Assembly: GCF_000708675.1 (NCBI RefSeq)
Contig: NZ_JELR01000001.1
Span: 124,001 to 188,000 of the forward strand
DNA from: Microbulbifer sp. HZ11
GTDB taxonomy: Bacteria; Pseudomonadota; Gammaproteobacteria; Pseudomonadales; Cellvibrionaceae
Reading direction: 5' to 3'
Length of the DNA stretch: 64,000 nucleotides
The notes under the pieces: model-generated
Told to the model about the DNA's origin: nothing
What the model saw: the letters and a program-made list of their open reading frames with translations, nothing else
The model's database searches: none
Shown here: piece after piece, positions 52,087 through 61,580 of the stretch
Layout: each line of letters starts with the position of its first letter
How positions within the stretch are numbered: the first letter of the stretch is position 1
Position numbers and translations under genes: made by a program

Positions 52087-52770
52087 TCAGGCTTTTTTGG
52101 TTTTCTTCGGATTTTTGCGCGCGGGGTAGCAGGTGGTGCAAATCTCGCACACGGTGCCATCGCAGCCGCGGGCGGAGCAGTATTCACGACCGTAGAAGAT
52201 AATCTGCAAGTGCAGTTTGTTCCATTTCTCCCGCGGGAAAACCCGCTTTAAGTCCTTCTCCGTCTGCGCCACATTTTTGCCGGAGGTGAGCCCCCAGCGT
52301 TGGGCCAGACGGTGGATGTGGGTGTCCACCGGAAACGCTGGGTGACCGAAGGCCTGTGCCATGACCACGCTTGCGGTCTTGTGGCCGACACCCGGCAGGG
52401 TCTCCAGGGCAGCCATGTTTTCCGGTACCTGGCCGTGGTATTCATTGACCAGAATCTCGGACAGCTTCTGGATCGCTTTGGATTTTTGTGGCGAAAGGCC
52501 GCAGGGGCGGATCACTTCGCGGATTTTCTCTACCGGCACCTTGGCCATGTCGTAGGGATTGTCCGCGAGTGCCCACAGTGCAGGTGTAATCTGGTTTACC
52601 CGTTCGTCGGTGCATTGGGCAGACAGTAGCACTGCCACCAGCAGGGAGTAGGCATCAAAGTGATCCAGAGGCACGGGTGTTTCCGGGTACAGCTCTTCCA
52701 GTCGATGGAGGATGTAATCTACCCGTTCCTGCTTGAGCAGGTTTCTCTTCACTGTAATTTCTTCGGTCAT
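52087..52770 (-). CDS. nth: Endonuclease III
   Basis: Nth is a DNA glycosylase/AP lyase that removes oxidised pyrimidines. The 227-residue protein has the helix-hairpin-helix LPGVGHKTASVV with catalytic K131, catalytic D149 in VDTHIHRL, and a C-terminal iron-sulfur region. The cysteines C198, C203, C208, C211 and C214 do not follow the usual C-x6-C-x2-C-x5-C spacing, so the cluster ligand set is atypical. ATG 52770 is chosen; the longer frame overlaps dapC. It starts just after a REP-like hairpin. Confidence 0.95.
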   Translation of the reverse strand: MTEEITVKRNLLKQERVDYILHRLEELYPETPVPLDHFDAYSLLVAVLLSAQCTDERVNQITPALWALADNPYDMAKVPVEKIREVIRPCGLSPQKSKAIQKLSEILVNEYHGQVPENMAALETLPGVGHKTASVVMAQAFGHPAFPVDTHIHRLAQRWGLTSGKNVAQTEKDLKRVFPREKWNKLHLQIIFYGREYCSARGCDGTVCEICTTCYPARKNPKKTKKA

Positions 52771-52775
52771 TCTGC

Positions 52776-52797
52776 TCGCCTGCAAGCAGGCTCCTAC
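52776..52797 (-). repeat. REP-like hairpin that supplies the dapC stop codon
   Basis: On the minus strand, GTAGGAGCCTGCTTGCAGGC followed by GA forms the hairpin GCCTG-CTTG-CAGGC. It resembles Pseudomonas REP sequences of the GTAGGAGC-type. The TAG at 52796-52794 is the dapC stop and nth begins 5 bp after the repeat. Confidence 0.7.
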
Positions 52798-53981
52798 GAC
52801 AGACTCTTTCCGTAGAAGCTGCGAATGCGCTTCGCTGCTTCGATACATTCTTCCAGGGTGGCGACCAGGGCCATGCGTACATACGCTGCGCCCGGGTTTA
52901 CGCCATTGGCCTCGCGGGCCAGGTAGGCGCCGGGCAGCACAGTAATGTGTTGCTGACGGAACAGTTCGCGAGCAAAGGTCTCGCCATCGCCCACTCGCGG
53001 CCACAGATAAAAACTTGCTTCGGGCTTTTGCACCTCGAGGCACCCGTCGAGGATTTCCAGTACGGCATCAAATTTCTGACGGTACAGGTCTCGGTTAGCT
53101 TTCACGTGCTGCTCATCCTGCCAAGCCGCAATGGACGCGTACTGGGTAGGTACCGGCATGGCGCAGCCGTGATAGGTGCGGTACAGCAGAAATTTTTCCA
53201 GAATTTCACCATCGCCGGCGACAAAGCCGGAGCGCAGACCGGGCAGATTGGAGCGCTTGGAGAGGCTATGAAATACCACGCAGCGGCGATAGTCATCACG
53301 CCCCAGCTCCGCGCAGGCCTGTAGCAGACCCGTCGGTGGATTGGCTTCATCGAAGTAGAGTTCCGAGTAACACTCGTCGGAGGCGATGATGAAATCGTAT
53401 TGGTCGGCCAGCGCGATCAGTTGCGTCAGGTCGTCTGTATCCAGCAGAGCGCCGGTAGGGTTTCCCGGGGTGCAGAGATACAGGAGGCTGCACTCTTGCC
53501 AGACGCTTTCCGGCACTGAGGCAAAATCGGGCTTGAAGCCGTTTTCCGCCCTGCAATTGACAAAAAATGGTGTGGCGCCGGCAAGAAACGCGGCGCCTTC
53601 GTAGATCTGGTAGAAGGGGTTTGGCATCACCACCTTCGACCCTGGCGTCACTACGGTCTGTGCGAAGGCAAACAGCGCTTCGCGAGTGCCATTGACCGGA
53701 ATCACTTCCGATTCCGGACTCAGCGACGAGAGCTTGAACCGACTACACAGCCAATTGGCGATGGTGTCACGTAGCGCGTCCAGCCCTTTGGTGAGCGGGT
53801 AGGCGGCGAGCTTTTCCAGGTTGTCGATCAGCTCGTCGCGCACAAACGCTGGCGGGGTGTGTTTGGGTTCACCGATGGACAGGGCGATCGGTGCGAGCGC
53901 TTCCGGCGCGTCGATGCCTTCTTTCAGTTTTGCCAGTTTGGCAAAGGGATAGGGCTGCAGCTGTTGCAAATTTGGGTTCAT
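52794..53981 (-). CDS. dapC: Succinyldiaminopimelate transaminase
   Basis: DapC transaminates N-succinyl-2-amino-6-ketopimelate with glutamate, between DapD and DapE. The 395-residue class I/II aminotransferase shows ALSIGEPKHTPPAFV near the N-terminus, the PLP-binding region VIPVNGTREALFAF, the YFDEANPPTG loop, and the Schiff-base lysine in HSLSKRSNLPGLRSGF. Starts at ATG 53981 or ATG 54017 are possible; the shorter gives the conserved MNPNLQQL opening. It lies between glnD and nth and ends inside a REP-like sequence. Confidence 0.94.
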   Translation of the reverse strand: MNPNLQQLQPYPFAKLAKLKEGIDAPEALAPIALSIGEPKHTPPAFVRDELIDNLEKLAAYPLTKGLDALRDTIANWLCSRFKLSSLSPESEVIPVNGTREALFAFAQTVVTPGSKVVMPNPFYQIYEGAAFLAGATPFFVNCRAENGFKPDFASVPESVWQECSLLYLCTPGNPTGALLDTDDLTQLIALADQYDFIIASDECYSELYFDEANPPTGLLQACAELGRDDYRRCVVFHSLSKRSNLPGLRSGFVAGDGEILEKFLLYRTYHGCAMPVPTQYASIAAWQDEQHVKANRDLYRQKFDAVLEILDGCLEVQKPEASFYLWPRVGDGETFARELFRQQHITVLPGAYLAREANGVNPGAAYVRMALVATLEECIEAAKRIRSFYGKSLS

Positions 53982-54017
53982 ATTGTTGTCTGCTTTAGCG
54001 CATTTTTTCGGCGACAT

Positions 54018-56753
54018 TCAAGGTTGCGGCGGTAGCGTTGCCTGGTGTGCGTCCAGTTCCTGACAAATGGCCTGTTCCAACAGTTCGATCAGGCTGTCGT
54101 TGGTGAGCGGTTGATCGTCACCGTCGGTAATATGGAAAATATCTTCGACCCGTTCCCCAAGTGTGGAAATCTTCGCATTGTGCAATCGCAGATCGTGGGT
54201 GATGAAAATTCTCGCAATACGTGCGAGTAACCCGGGGCGGTCTGCACTGGTAATTTCCAGGGTACTGTAAGTGTCGCCGGGCTCAGTGGAAATATGGGCC
54301 TGGCTGGGAAGGTGAAACATTTTCAGGCGGCGCGGAGTGCGGCGCTTGATGACCTTGGAGTAATCCTCTACCAGCTTGAGTTCTTTTTGCAGGGTATTGC
54401 GGATCTGTTCCAGGCGGTGTGGCTCATCCAGGAGTGGCTGGCCGGATTCATCCAGCACGTAGAAGGTATCCAGGGTATAACCGCCAGCGGAGCTATACAG
54501 GCGCGCGTCGTGAATGTTCAGGTTGAGCATATCGAGGCCGGTGACCACTGCGGCAAACACGTTGGGTCTGTCCGGGGTGTAGACGAACACTTCGGTGGCA
54601 CCATCGTGTTCGCCGGGGCCGGAGTTGCGGGTCAGCACCACGGAATCGCTGTCCTCGTCCCGTGCCGGATCTTTCTGCAGCTGGTAGATGGCGGCGGTGT
54701 GCCAGGTGATGCTGTCGGCACTTTCGCGCACAAAGTAGTCTTCACCCATTTCCGACCAGATGTCTTCCACCGCATTGCTGGGTACACCCATAGCGCGCAG
54801 CATATTGCGCGCCTGTGCCTGGGTTTCCAGGTAGATTTCGTCGCGGTCGATGGGGTTCTCAAGGCCCCGGCGCAGGGCGCGCTGAGTGTATTGGTACAGT
54901 TGGCGCATCAGGCTGGCGCGCCAGCTGTTCCACAGATCGGGATTGGTGGCGTTGATGTCCGCCACCGTCAGGGCGTAGAGGTAGTCCAGGTGTTCGCGGT
55001 CGCCCACTTCGGCGGCAAACGCGTGGACTACTTCGGGGTCGGTAATATCCTGCTTCTGCGATACCGCACTCATCAGCAGGTGCTTTTCCACCAGCCAGCA
55101 CACCAGGCGGCGGTCTCGGGCGGAAAGCCCGTGGCGTCGACAGAAGGCGTCTGCATCGATCACGCCCAGCTTGGAGTGGTCGCCACCGCGACCCTTGGCA
55201 ATATCGTGGTAGAGACCGGCGATATACAGCAGTTCCGGCTTGCGCATCCGTGACAGAATTTCCGCAGCCAGTGGGAATTTTTCCCAGGCCTCTTCGCTAC
55301 GAAAACCGCGCATATTGCGCACTACCTGCAGGGTGTGCGCATCCACGGTATAGATATGGAATAGGTCGTGTTGCATCTGCCCGGTGACGCGGCCAAATTC
55401 CGGCAGGTAACGGCCGAGGATGCCGTAGCGAGTCATGCGGGTAAGTTGAGTGGACAGGCCGCGGGGGCTGCGCAGCAACTGCATAAACAGCCGCGCGTTG
55501 GCAGGGTCGGCACGGAACTGATCGTCGATCAAGTGGCGGTGCTCACGCAACAGCCGGATCGTAGAGGCCCGGACACCGTGTATTTCCGGATTGCTGGCCA
55601 TCAGTACGAAGATTTCCAGCAGGGCAGGTGGGTGTTCGATAAAGGTGCGGGTGACTGCGACCTCAATGGTGTTACCGCGTAACTGGAAACGCTCATTGAT
55701 GGGGGTCACGGGCAGGTGCTTGCCACGCTGCAGGATCACCTCGTCCAGGAACTGCAGCATTACATCGTTCAACTCTCGCAGCGCCATGACGATACGGTAG
55801 TAGGTGTGCATGAACTGTTCCACCGCCAGGTGGGTCTCATTGTCCTTGTAGCCGAAATCCCGTGCCAGTTCCCGCTGGTAATCGAACAGCAGTCTTTCTT
55901 CCGGGCGCCCGGCCAGCAGGTGCAGGCCATAGCGTACCCGCCACAGGAAGTCTTCACCGGACTGGAGAATGGCAAATTCTTCCTCGGTGAAGAAGCCCTT
56001 GCCCTGCAACTGTTTTAATGTCCGCACATGGAAGTAGCGTTTGGCCACCCAATTAATGGTCTGGATATCCCTCAGGCCGCCGGGGGCGTTTTTGATATTG
56101 GGCTCCAGGTTGTATTCGGCACCCTGCTGTTTGCTGTGGCGCGCCTCCTGTTCTGCATACTTCGCGCTGAAAAACGCATCCGCTGGCCACAGTTTGTCGG
56201 GCGTCATTCGTTCGGCAAGCGTCTCGCACAGGGCCGGGTTGCCGACCACCGTACGGCATTCCATCAGGTTGGTGGCGACAGTGATGTCTTCCTCCGCCAT
56301 TTCCACACACTGATCCACGGTACGTACCGCGTGGCCGATATCCAGTTTCAGGTCCCACAGGAAGGCGACCAGGCGCTCGATATTGTCGACGACGGTTTCA
56401 TCGGGCTTTTCGGTGGTGAGAATCAGCAGGTCGATATCGGATTTCGGATGTAATTCGCCGCGACCGTAGCCGCCCACCGCCAGCAGGCTGATGGTGTCCG
56501 GCCACTGAAATTGGTACCACGCATAGTGCATCAGGCAATCCACAAACAGGGCGCGCTCATAGACCAGTGTGCGGACGTCTTCACCTTCGCTGAAGCGGCG
56601 CGCCATATGGGTATCTGCGGCACCCACCGCATCCTTGAAGATTTCCAGGGTCGGGCGGGCGCCCTCTGCCAGATCTCTCCGGAACCGGGACTGGTCGAAG
56701 AAAAACAGGGGTTTTTCGAAATGCGGTAACTGCGCCAGCTGCTTGGAATTCAT
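54018..56753 (-). CDS. glnD: Bifunctional uridylyltransferase/uridylyl-removing enzyme
   Basis: GlnD uridylylates PII proteins (GlnB/GlnK) when glutamine is low and removes UMP when it is high. The 911-residue protein has the nucleotidyltransferase motif GGYGRGELHPKSDIDLLIL with D106 and D108, a GlnD helical domain, an HD domain (YIAGLYHDIAKGRGGDHS) for hydrolysis, and two C-terminal ACT domains (from about 700) as glutamine sensors. It is next to map, as in Pseudomonas. The stop is directly followed by ATG of the dapC long frame. Confidence 0.97.
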   Translation of the reverse strand: MNSKQLAQLPHFEKPLFFFDQSRFRRDLAEGARPTLEIFKDAVGAADTHMARRFSEGEDVRTLVYERALFVDCLMHYAWYQFQWPDTISLLAVGGYGRGELHPKSDIDLLILTTEKPDETVVDNIERLVAFLWDLKLDIGHAVRTVDQCVEMAEEDITVATNLMECRTVVGNPALCETLAERMTPDKLWPADAFFSAKYAEQEARHSKQQGAEYNLEPNIKNAPGGLRDIQTINWVAKRYFHVRTLKQLQGKGFFTEEEFAILQSGEDFLWRVRYGLHLLAGRPEERLLFDYQRELARDFGYKDNETHLAVEQFMHTYYRIVMALRELNDVMLQFLDEVILQRGKHLPVTPINERFQLRGNTIEVAVTRTFIEHPPALLEIFVLMASNPEIHGVRASTIRLLREHRHLIDDQFRADPANARLFMQLLRSPRGLSTQLTRMTRYGILGRYLPEFGRVTGQMQHDLFHIYTVDAHTLQVVRNMRGFRSEEAWEKFPLAAEILSRMRKPELLYIAGLYHDIAKGRGGDHSKLGVIDADAFCRRHGLSARDRRLVCWLVEKHLLMSAVSQKQDITDPEVVHAFAAEVGDREHLDYLYALTVADINATNPDLWNSWRASLMRQLYQYTQRALRRGLENPIDRDEIYLETQAQARNMLRAMGVPSNAVEDIWSEMGEDYFVRESADSITWHTAAIYQLQKDPARDEDSDSVVLTRNSGPGEHDGATEVFVYTPDRPNVFAAVVTGLDMLNLNIHDARLYSSAGGYTLDTFYVLDESGQPLLDEPHRLEQIRNTLQKELKLVEDYSKVIKRRTPRRLKMFHLPSQAHISTEPGDTYSTLEITSADRPGLLARIARIFITHDLRLHNAKISTLGERVEDIFHITDGDDQPLTNDSLIELLEQAICQELDAHQATLPPQP

Positions 56754-56821
56754 AGATGCGGAATCCGGTTAACCCTGTCGGCCAGCGCGAGCGCTGAATA
56801 GTGTCTTGGAGTGGCTTGAAA

Positions 56822-57592
56822 TCAGAAAGACTCTTCCTTGCGCGCGGTAAGGATTTCGACGCCGTCACTGGTAACCGCCATGGTGTGCTCCCACTGGGCG
56901 GAGAGCCGGCGATCGACGGTGACGGCGGTCCAGCCATCGCGCAATACACGGCTGCCGGGTTTGCCGGCATTGATCATCGGTTCAATGGTGAAGGTCATGC
57001 CTTCTTCCAGAACCTGGCCGGTGCCCGGCTTACCGTAATGCAGGATTTGCGGGTCCTCGTGGAAAACGTCGCCAATGCCGTGACCACAGAAGTCCTTGAC
57101 CACCGAGTAATAGTTCTTTTCCGCGTGCTGTTGGATCACATGGCCGATGTCGCCGAGGGTGGTGCCAGGGCGCACGATTTCGATCGCCTTGTACAGGCAT
57201 TCCTGGGTCACTTTGACCAGGCGCTGGGCGTGGGCCGCTGGCTTGCCAACGAAATACATTTTGGAGGTGTCGCCGTACCAGCCATCTTTGATAACGGTGA
57301 CGTCAATATTGATGATGTCACCCTTCTTTAGCACCTTGGATTCCGAGGGGATTCCGTGGCAGATCACCTCGTTGACCGAGGTACAGATTGATTTGGGAAA
57401 GCCGCGATAACCCAGGCAGGCGGGGATCGCCTCCTGAACATTGACGATATAGTCATGGCAGCGGCGGTCAAGCTCTTCCGTGGTGACACCGGGAACCACG
57501 TATTCGCCAATCATTTCCAGCACTTCGGCGGCCAGGCGGCCGGCAGTGCGCATTTTGGCGATCTGTTCTGGTGTCTTTACGGCGTTGGTCAT
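56822..57592 (-). CDS. map: Methionine aminopeptidase, type I
   Basis: Map removes the N-terminal methionine of nascent proteins. The 256-residue protein carries the metal ligands in the expected blocks: HGIPSE and NIDVTVIKDGWYGDTSKM (D residues), CGHGIGDVFHEDP (H), MTFTIEPMI (E) and WEHTMAV (E). ATG 57592 is chosen because MTNAVKTPEQIAKMRTAGRL is the family start; the long frame reaches into the promoter region. It is divergent from rpsB. Confidence 0.97.
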   Translation of the reverse strand: MTNAVKTPEQIAKMRTAGRLAAEVLEMIGEYVVPGVTTEELDRRCHDYIVNVQEAIPACLGYRGFPKSICTSVNEVICHGIPSESKVLKKGDIINIDVTVIKDGWYGDTSKMYFVGKPAAHAQRLVKVTQECLYKAIEIVRPGTTLGDIGHVIQQHAEKNYYSVVKDFCGHGIGDVFHEDPQILHYGKPGTGQVLEEGMTFTIEPMINAGKPGSRVLRDGWTAVTVDRRLSAQWEHTMAVTSDGVEILTARKEESF

Positions 57593-57830
57593 GAATATTC
57601 CCGACTGTTCGTGGCTATTTCTGGACAGAGTGTCGTTGGTAAATGCGCGCGATCTGGCGGCACACTTGGTGTAAATCGGCCCCTGAGCTGGCAGTCTGTT
57701 CCGCGGGGCCCGGAAACGGCGCGGTATTGTAGCGGAATTACAGGGGCAGGGCATTAGGTGACCCGATTGTCGCAGCTGGTCCCCATGCTATCGAAATCCC
57801 ATTATTCCGCTTTCGTGGCGCCCGTCACGC
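57593..57830. other. Divergent intergenic region, map / rpsB
   Basis: Upstream DNA of map (-) and of the rpsB promoter (+). No gene or clear terminator is seen. Confidence 0.4.
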
Positions 57831-57859
57831 TTCCCGCTTCCTGAGGAATATGGTATAAA
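57831..57859 (+). promoter_or_regulatory. Probable rpsB promoter
   Basis: TTCCCG (57831-57836), a 17-bp spacer and TATAAA (57854-57859) with TGG just before it, giving an extended -10. It would drive rpsB-tsf with a leader of about 225 nt. Confidence 0.55.
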
Positions 57860-57865
57860 GCGCGC

Positions 57866-58092
57866 CGCTTTGGGCAGTGCCCGAAGTGAAACTAAACAAA
57901 GGGTGGTGAATTTCACCGCACTTAACAAACGCCGCACATATACCGGCACATTCTCCTGGGTGTCTTTGTGGTTCCCCATCTGATGGTGAAGTCCGAGGAT
58001 TGGTGAATGGGGTATATGGAGGATCAAACCCGGGAAGCATTCGGCCTTCAAGTTACGGTCGGTTGCCTCCGTTATTGTTATTGAGGTTTATT
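57866..58092 (+). ncRNA. rpsB 5' leader, candidate S2-binding (t44-like) structure
   Basis: A 227-nt transcribed leader between the -10 element and the rpsB ATG. It includes CCCCAT (57974-57979) paired with ATGGGG (58007-58012). In gammaproteobacteria this place, between map and rpsB, holds the t44/S2 leader by which S2 represses its own operon. I infer the same here from position and length; the fold was not computed. Confidence 0.5.
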
Positions 58093-58842
58093 ATGCCGCA
58101 AGTCAGCATGCGCGATATGCTGCAGGCTGGTGTCCACTTTGGTCACCAGACTCGCTATTGGAACCCGAAGATGGGTGAATACATCTTTGGTGCTCGCAAC
58201 AAGATTCACATCATCAACCTGGAGCACACTGTTCCGGCCTTCAACGAAGCTCTGCAAGTCATCAAAGGTATGGCTGCCCAGAAGAAGAAGATTCTGTTTG
58301 TTGGTACCAAGCGCGCAGCGCAGAAGTCCATCAAAGAGCAGGCCGAGCGTGCAGGTCAGCCCTACGTCAGCAACCGCTGGCTGGGTGGTATGCTCACCAA
58401 CTACAAAACCATCCGCGCTTCCATCAAGCGTTTCCGCGATCTCGAAGCCCAGTCTCAGGACGGCACCTTCGAGAAGCTGACCAAGAAAGAAGCCCTGATG
58501 CGCACCCGCACCATGGAGAAGCTCGAGCGCTCCATCGGTGGTATCAAAGACATGGGTGGTCTGCCGGACGTACTGTTCGTGATCGACGTTGAGCACGAGC
58601 GCATCGCGATCCAGGAAGCCAATAAACTGGGTATCCCTGTCATCGGTATCGTCGATACCAACAGCAGCCCGGAAGGTGTTGACTACATCATCCCTGGTAA
58701 CGATGACGCGATCCGTGCCATCAAGCTGTACACCACTGCGGTAGCCGACGCTGTACTGGCTGGCACTGCCGAAGCTGGTGGCGCTGCTGCTCAAAGCGAA
58801 TACGTTGAAGCAGAAGACGATCAGCAAGCTGCGGACTCCTAA
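58093..58842 (+). CDS. rpsB: 30S ribosomal protein S2
   Basis: S2 joins the 30S subunit late and binds S1. The 249-residue protein has the family opening [26 protein letters not shown] (positions 2-27), [21 protein letters not shown], the [16 protein letters not shown] block and the C-terminal acidic tail. ATG 58093 is chosen with GAGG about 7 nt before; the upstream frame to 58000 lies in the leader. A terminator-like hairpin separates it from tsf. Confidence 0.98.
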   Translation: MPQVSMRDMLQAGVHFGHQTRYWNPKMGEYIFGARNKIHIINLEHTVPAFNEALQVIKGMAAQKKKILFVGTKRAAQKSIKEQAERAGQPYVSNRWLGGMLTNYKTIRASIKRFRDLEAQSQDGTFEKLTKKEALMRTRTMEKLERSIGGIKDMGGLPDVLFVIDVEHERIAIQEANKLGIPVIGIVDTNSSPEGVDYIIPGNDDAIRAIKLYTTAVADAVLAGTAEAGGAAAQSEYVEAEDDQQAADS

Positions 58843-58900
58843 TTCGGAGTAATAGCCGCAGGCTACTGGCGGTGTAACATTTTTCGGTTACGCTGCAGGG

Positions 58901-58931
58901 AAAAGGGGCCACTTAACCGGCCCCTTTTTTT
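58901..58931 (+). terminator. Intercistronic terminator between rpsB and tsf
   Basis: GGGGCC (58905-58910), loop ACTTAACC, GGCCCC (58919-58924), T7. It is strong for an operon-internal site, so it probably attenuates tsf relative to rpsB. Confidence 0.8.
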
Positions 58932-58974
58932 CAAATCCAACAAAGAATTTGAATCTGAACCCGAGGATTGAATC

Positions 58975-59838
58975 ATGGCGATTACCGCGTCAATGGTAAA
59001 AGAACTGCGTGAGCGCACTGGCCTGCCGATGATGGAGTGCAAAAAAGCACTGAACGAGGCAGATGGCGACATCGAGAAAGCGATCGAAGATCTGCGTAAA
59101 GCTTCCGGCCTGAAAGCGGCCAAGAAGGCTGGTCGTACCGCTGCTGACGGTGTTGTTGCTGCCAAGGTTGCTGAAGATGGCAGCTACGGTGTTCTGGTTG
59201 AAGTGAACTCCGAGACCGACTTCGTTGCCCGTGACGAAGGCTTCAAAGCGTTCGTTGGCAAGGTTGTCGACAAGGCATTTGCTGATCGTCAGGAAGATGT
59301 TGCTGTACTGATGGAAGGCGAGCTGGAAGAGGCGCGCGAAGCGCTGGTACAGAAAATCGGTGAGAACATCGGTGTTCGTCGCATTCAGCTGGTTGAAGCG
59401 CCGGTAGTTGGTGCCTATGTGCACTCCAACAACCGTATCGCTGCCATCGTTGCTCTGAGTGGCGGTGATGTTGAAACCGCACGGGACGTGGCTATGCACG
59501 TGACTGCGGTGAACCCGCAGGTCGTTAAGCCAGAAGATATGCCGGCTGACGTGCTGGAGAAGGAAAAAGACATCATCAAGGCGCAGCCGGATATGGAAGG
59601 CAAGCCCGCCGAGATCGTTGAGAAGATGATGGGCGGCCGCATCAAGAAGTTCCTGAAGGAAAACAGCCTGGTGGAACAGCCTTTCGTTAAGAACCCGGAC
59701 GTTAACGTTGGCAAGCTGGTGAAAGATGCCGGTGGCGACGTTGCCAGCTTCGTGCGTTTTGAGGTGGGTGAAGGTATCGAGAAGGAAGAGGTTGACTTTG
59801 CAGCGGAAGTGGCCGCTCAGGTTAAAGCCAGCTCTTGA
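58975..59838 (+). CDS. tsf: Elongation factor Ts
   Basis: EF-Ts exchanges GDP on EF-Tu. The 287-residue protein has the N-terminal UBA-like domain ([20 protein letters not shown]), the [14 protein letters not shown] core signature and the C-terminal coiled-coil subdomain (EPFVKN-like [15 protein letters not shown]). It lies 132 bp after rpsB with an attenuator between. A long gap with a palindromic element separates it from pyrH. Confidence 0.98.
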   Translation: MAITASMVKELRERTGLPMMECKKALNEADGDIEKAIEDLRKASGLKAAKKAGRTAADGVVAAKVAEDGSYGVLVEVNSETDFVARDEGFKAFVGKVVDKAFADRQEDVAVLMEGELEEAREALVQKIGENIGVRRIQLVEAPVVGAYVHSNNRIAAIVALSGGDVETARDVAMHVTAVNPQVVKPEDMPADVLEKEKDIIKAQPDMEGKPAEIVEKMMGGRIKKFLKENSLVEQPFVKNPDVNVGKLVKDAGGDVASFVRFEVGEGIEKEEVDFAAEVAAQVKASS

Positions 59839-60289
59839 TGTCTGAATCAGCCGGTGACCATTCGGTCGCCGGCGCCAGCGGGGTGCACCCGGTGTGTTCA
59901 TTAGAATACGTCCGGGGCGCCCCGCTGTTGTATCTGGCGCCTAGTGGCCCATGCGGAAAGTCGTGTAACTGTTCGCTTCACCAAAGCGTCCAGCTCTGCG
60001 TTGAGAAAGCTTGAAATAGAACCACTATTCCTGCGCTCTCTCGCCTTGATCTGAATACTTTGGCTGTGCTCCTTAGTTACCGGACTTTCCGCATGGGCCA
60101 CCAGGGATTTTCTGCTCGATATTTGAGCGAAATTGGGGGCGGGTGAGGCTATCCCGCACTTTGAACCAGGCCAGATCGGTATAGCCATAGGTAAAGCGCC
60201 GAATTTGTTGTAATGTTCGGCGGGCGCGACCCGGAACGCCGGTTGCGTCTCAACAGAGAATTTAGCCCGTAACAGTTGAGGAATAAGGG
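59839..60289. other. 451-bp tsf-pyrH gap with a palindromic element
   Basis: The gap is long for this operon. It holds the element at 59940-60105. The rest, including 60106-60289, must carry any pyrH promoter. No gene is seen. Confidence 0.6.
59940..60105. repeat. 166-bp element with 31-nt inverted ends
   Basis: Arms 59940-59970 and 60075-60105 match at 28 of 31 positions (both contain GTGGCCCATGCGGAAAGTC). The interior has hairpins CGCTT/AAGCG (near 59974-59987) and AATAG/CTATT (near 60015-60029). No transposase and no clear target duplication are seen. MITE-like or a structured RNA element. Confidence 0.75.
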
Positions 60290-61030
60290 ATGCCAGGTAT
60301 TAAAGACCGCAAGTACAAGCGAATCCTGTTAAAGCTCAGCGGCGAAGAGCTGATGGGCGAACAGGGGTTTGGTATCAGCCCCAAAGTGCTCGACAAAATG
60401 GCCCTGGAGATCGGCCAGCTGGTGGGTATTGGTGTTCAGGTTGGACTGGTGGTCGGCGGCGGAAACCTGTTTCGTGGCGCCGCGCTGAACGCTGCAGGCC
60501 TCGACCGGGTAACCGGTGACCATATGGGTATGCTGGCTACGGTAATGAACGCGCTGGCTCTGCGTGATGCCCTGGAGCGCTCCAATATTTCCTCCCGCGT
60601 CATGTCTGCCATTCAGATGAGCGGTATCGTGGACCACTACGACCGCCGCGCCGCCATCCGTTACCTGGAGCGCGGTGAAGTGCTTATTTTTGCCGCCGGC
60701 ACCGGCAACCCCTTCTTCACCACCGATTCCGCTGCCTGTCTGCGCGGTATCGAGATCGAGGCGGAAATGGTGCTGAAGGCCACCAAAGTCGATGGCGTTT
60801 ACTCCGCGGACCCGAAACTGGTGCCTGACGCCACCCGCTACGACCAACTTACTTACGACGAGGTTCTGGACAAGAAACTCGGTGTAATGGATTTAACCGC
60901 AATCTGCCTCTGCCGCGAACACAATATGCCTGTGCGGGTATTCCGCATGGATAAGACCGGCGCACTACTCAATATAGTTGTGGGTGGTGAAGAGGGCACA
61001 CTGATCGAAGAGGAAGTGAATCGTGATTAA
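60290..61030 (+). CDS. pyrH: Uridylate kinase
   Basis: PyrH phosphorylates UMP to UDP. The 246-residue amino-acid-kinase-fold protein contains [20 protein letters not shown], the GGGNLFRGA loop, [13 protein letters not shown] and [11 protein letters not shown]. It is 8 bp overlapped by frr, so the two are coupled. It comes after tsf, as in most bacteria. Confidence 0.98.
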   Translation: MPGIKDRKYKRILLKLSGEELMGEQGFGISPKVLDKMALEIGQLVGIGVQVGLVVGGGNLFRGAALNAAGLDRVTGDHMGMLATVMNALALRDALERSNISSRVMSAIQMSGIVDHYDRRAAIRYLERGEVLIFAAGTGNPFFTTDSAACLRGIEIEAEMVLKATKVDGVYSADPKLVPDATRYDQLTYDEVLDKKLGVMDLTAICLCREHNMPVRVFRMDKTGALLNIVVGGEEGTLIEEEVNRD

Positions 61031-61580
61031 CGATATCAAAAAGCAAGCCGAAGCGCGCATGGGCAAAGCGATCGATGCGCTGGGCACCAACTTCAATAAA
61101 ATCCGTACCGGCCGCGCCCACCCGAGCATTCTGGATGGTATTCAGGTGTCGTACTACGGTTCTGATACGCCACTGTCTCAGGTGGCGAATGTGACCGTGG
61201 AAGATGCGCGTACCCTGTCCGTTTCCCCCTGGGAAAAAAACCTGGTGCCGGAAATCGAAAAGGCCATCATGAAATCCGACCTGGGGCTCAACCCCAGCAC
61301 AGCGGGCGCGGTTATCCGTATTCCGATGCCGATGCTGACCGAGGAAACCCGTAAGAATTTCATCAAGCAGGCCAAAGGCGAAGCGGAAAGTGCGCGGGTC
61401 TCCATCCGTAACAACCGTCGCGATGCGCTGGCGGAAGTGAAGGCGCTGGTTAAGGACAAGGAAATCTCCGAAGACGACGAGCGTCGTGCAGCGGACGAGA
61501 TCCAGAAACTGACCGACAAATACATTGCCGAGGTGGAAAAGGCGCTGGCGGCAAAAGAAAAAGACCTGATGGAAATCTGA
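61023..61580 (+). CDS. frr: Ribosome recycling factor
   Basis: RRF with EF-G splits post-termination ribosomes. The 185-residue protein has the family pattern [37 protein letters not shown], and [22 protein letters not shown] (motif near 98-119). It starts with a GTG at 61023 overlapping pyrH by 8 bp, and overlaps uppS by one base (TGATG). Confidence 0.98.
   Translation: MINDIKKQAEARMGKAIDALGTNFNKIRTGRAHPSILDGIQVSYYGSDTPLSQVANVTVEDARTLSVSPWEKNLVPEIEKAIMKSDLGLNPSTAGAVIRIPMPMLTEETRKNFIKQAKGEAESARVSIRNNRRDALAEVKALVKDKEISEDDERRAADEIQKLTDKYIAEVEKALAAKEKDLMEI

Noticed and set aside
54294..55253. A 319-codon plus-strand frame within glnD.
   Set aside because: It is antisense to a clearly conserved part of GlnD.
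58013..58040. A tRNA T-arm-like sequence (reverse complement of GGATCAAACCCGG) before rpsB.
   Set aside because: No acceptor, D or anticodon arms can be built around it; it is part of the rpsB leader.
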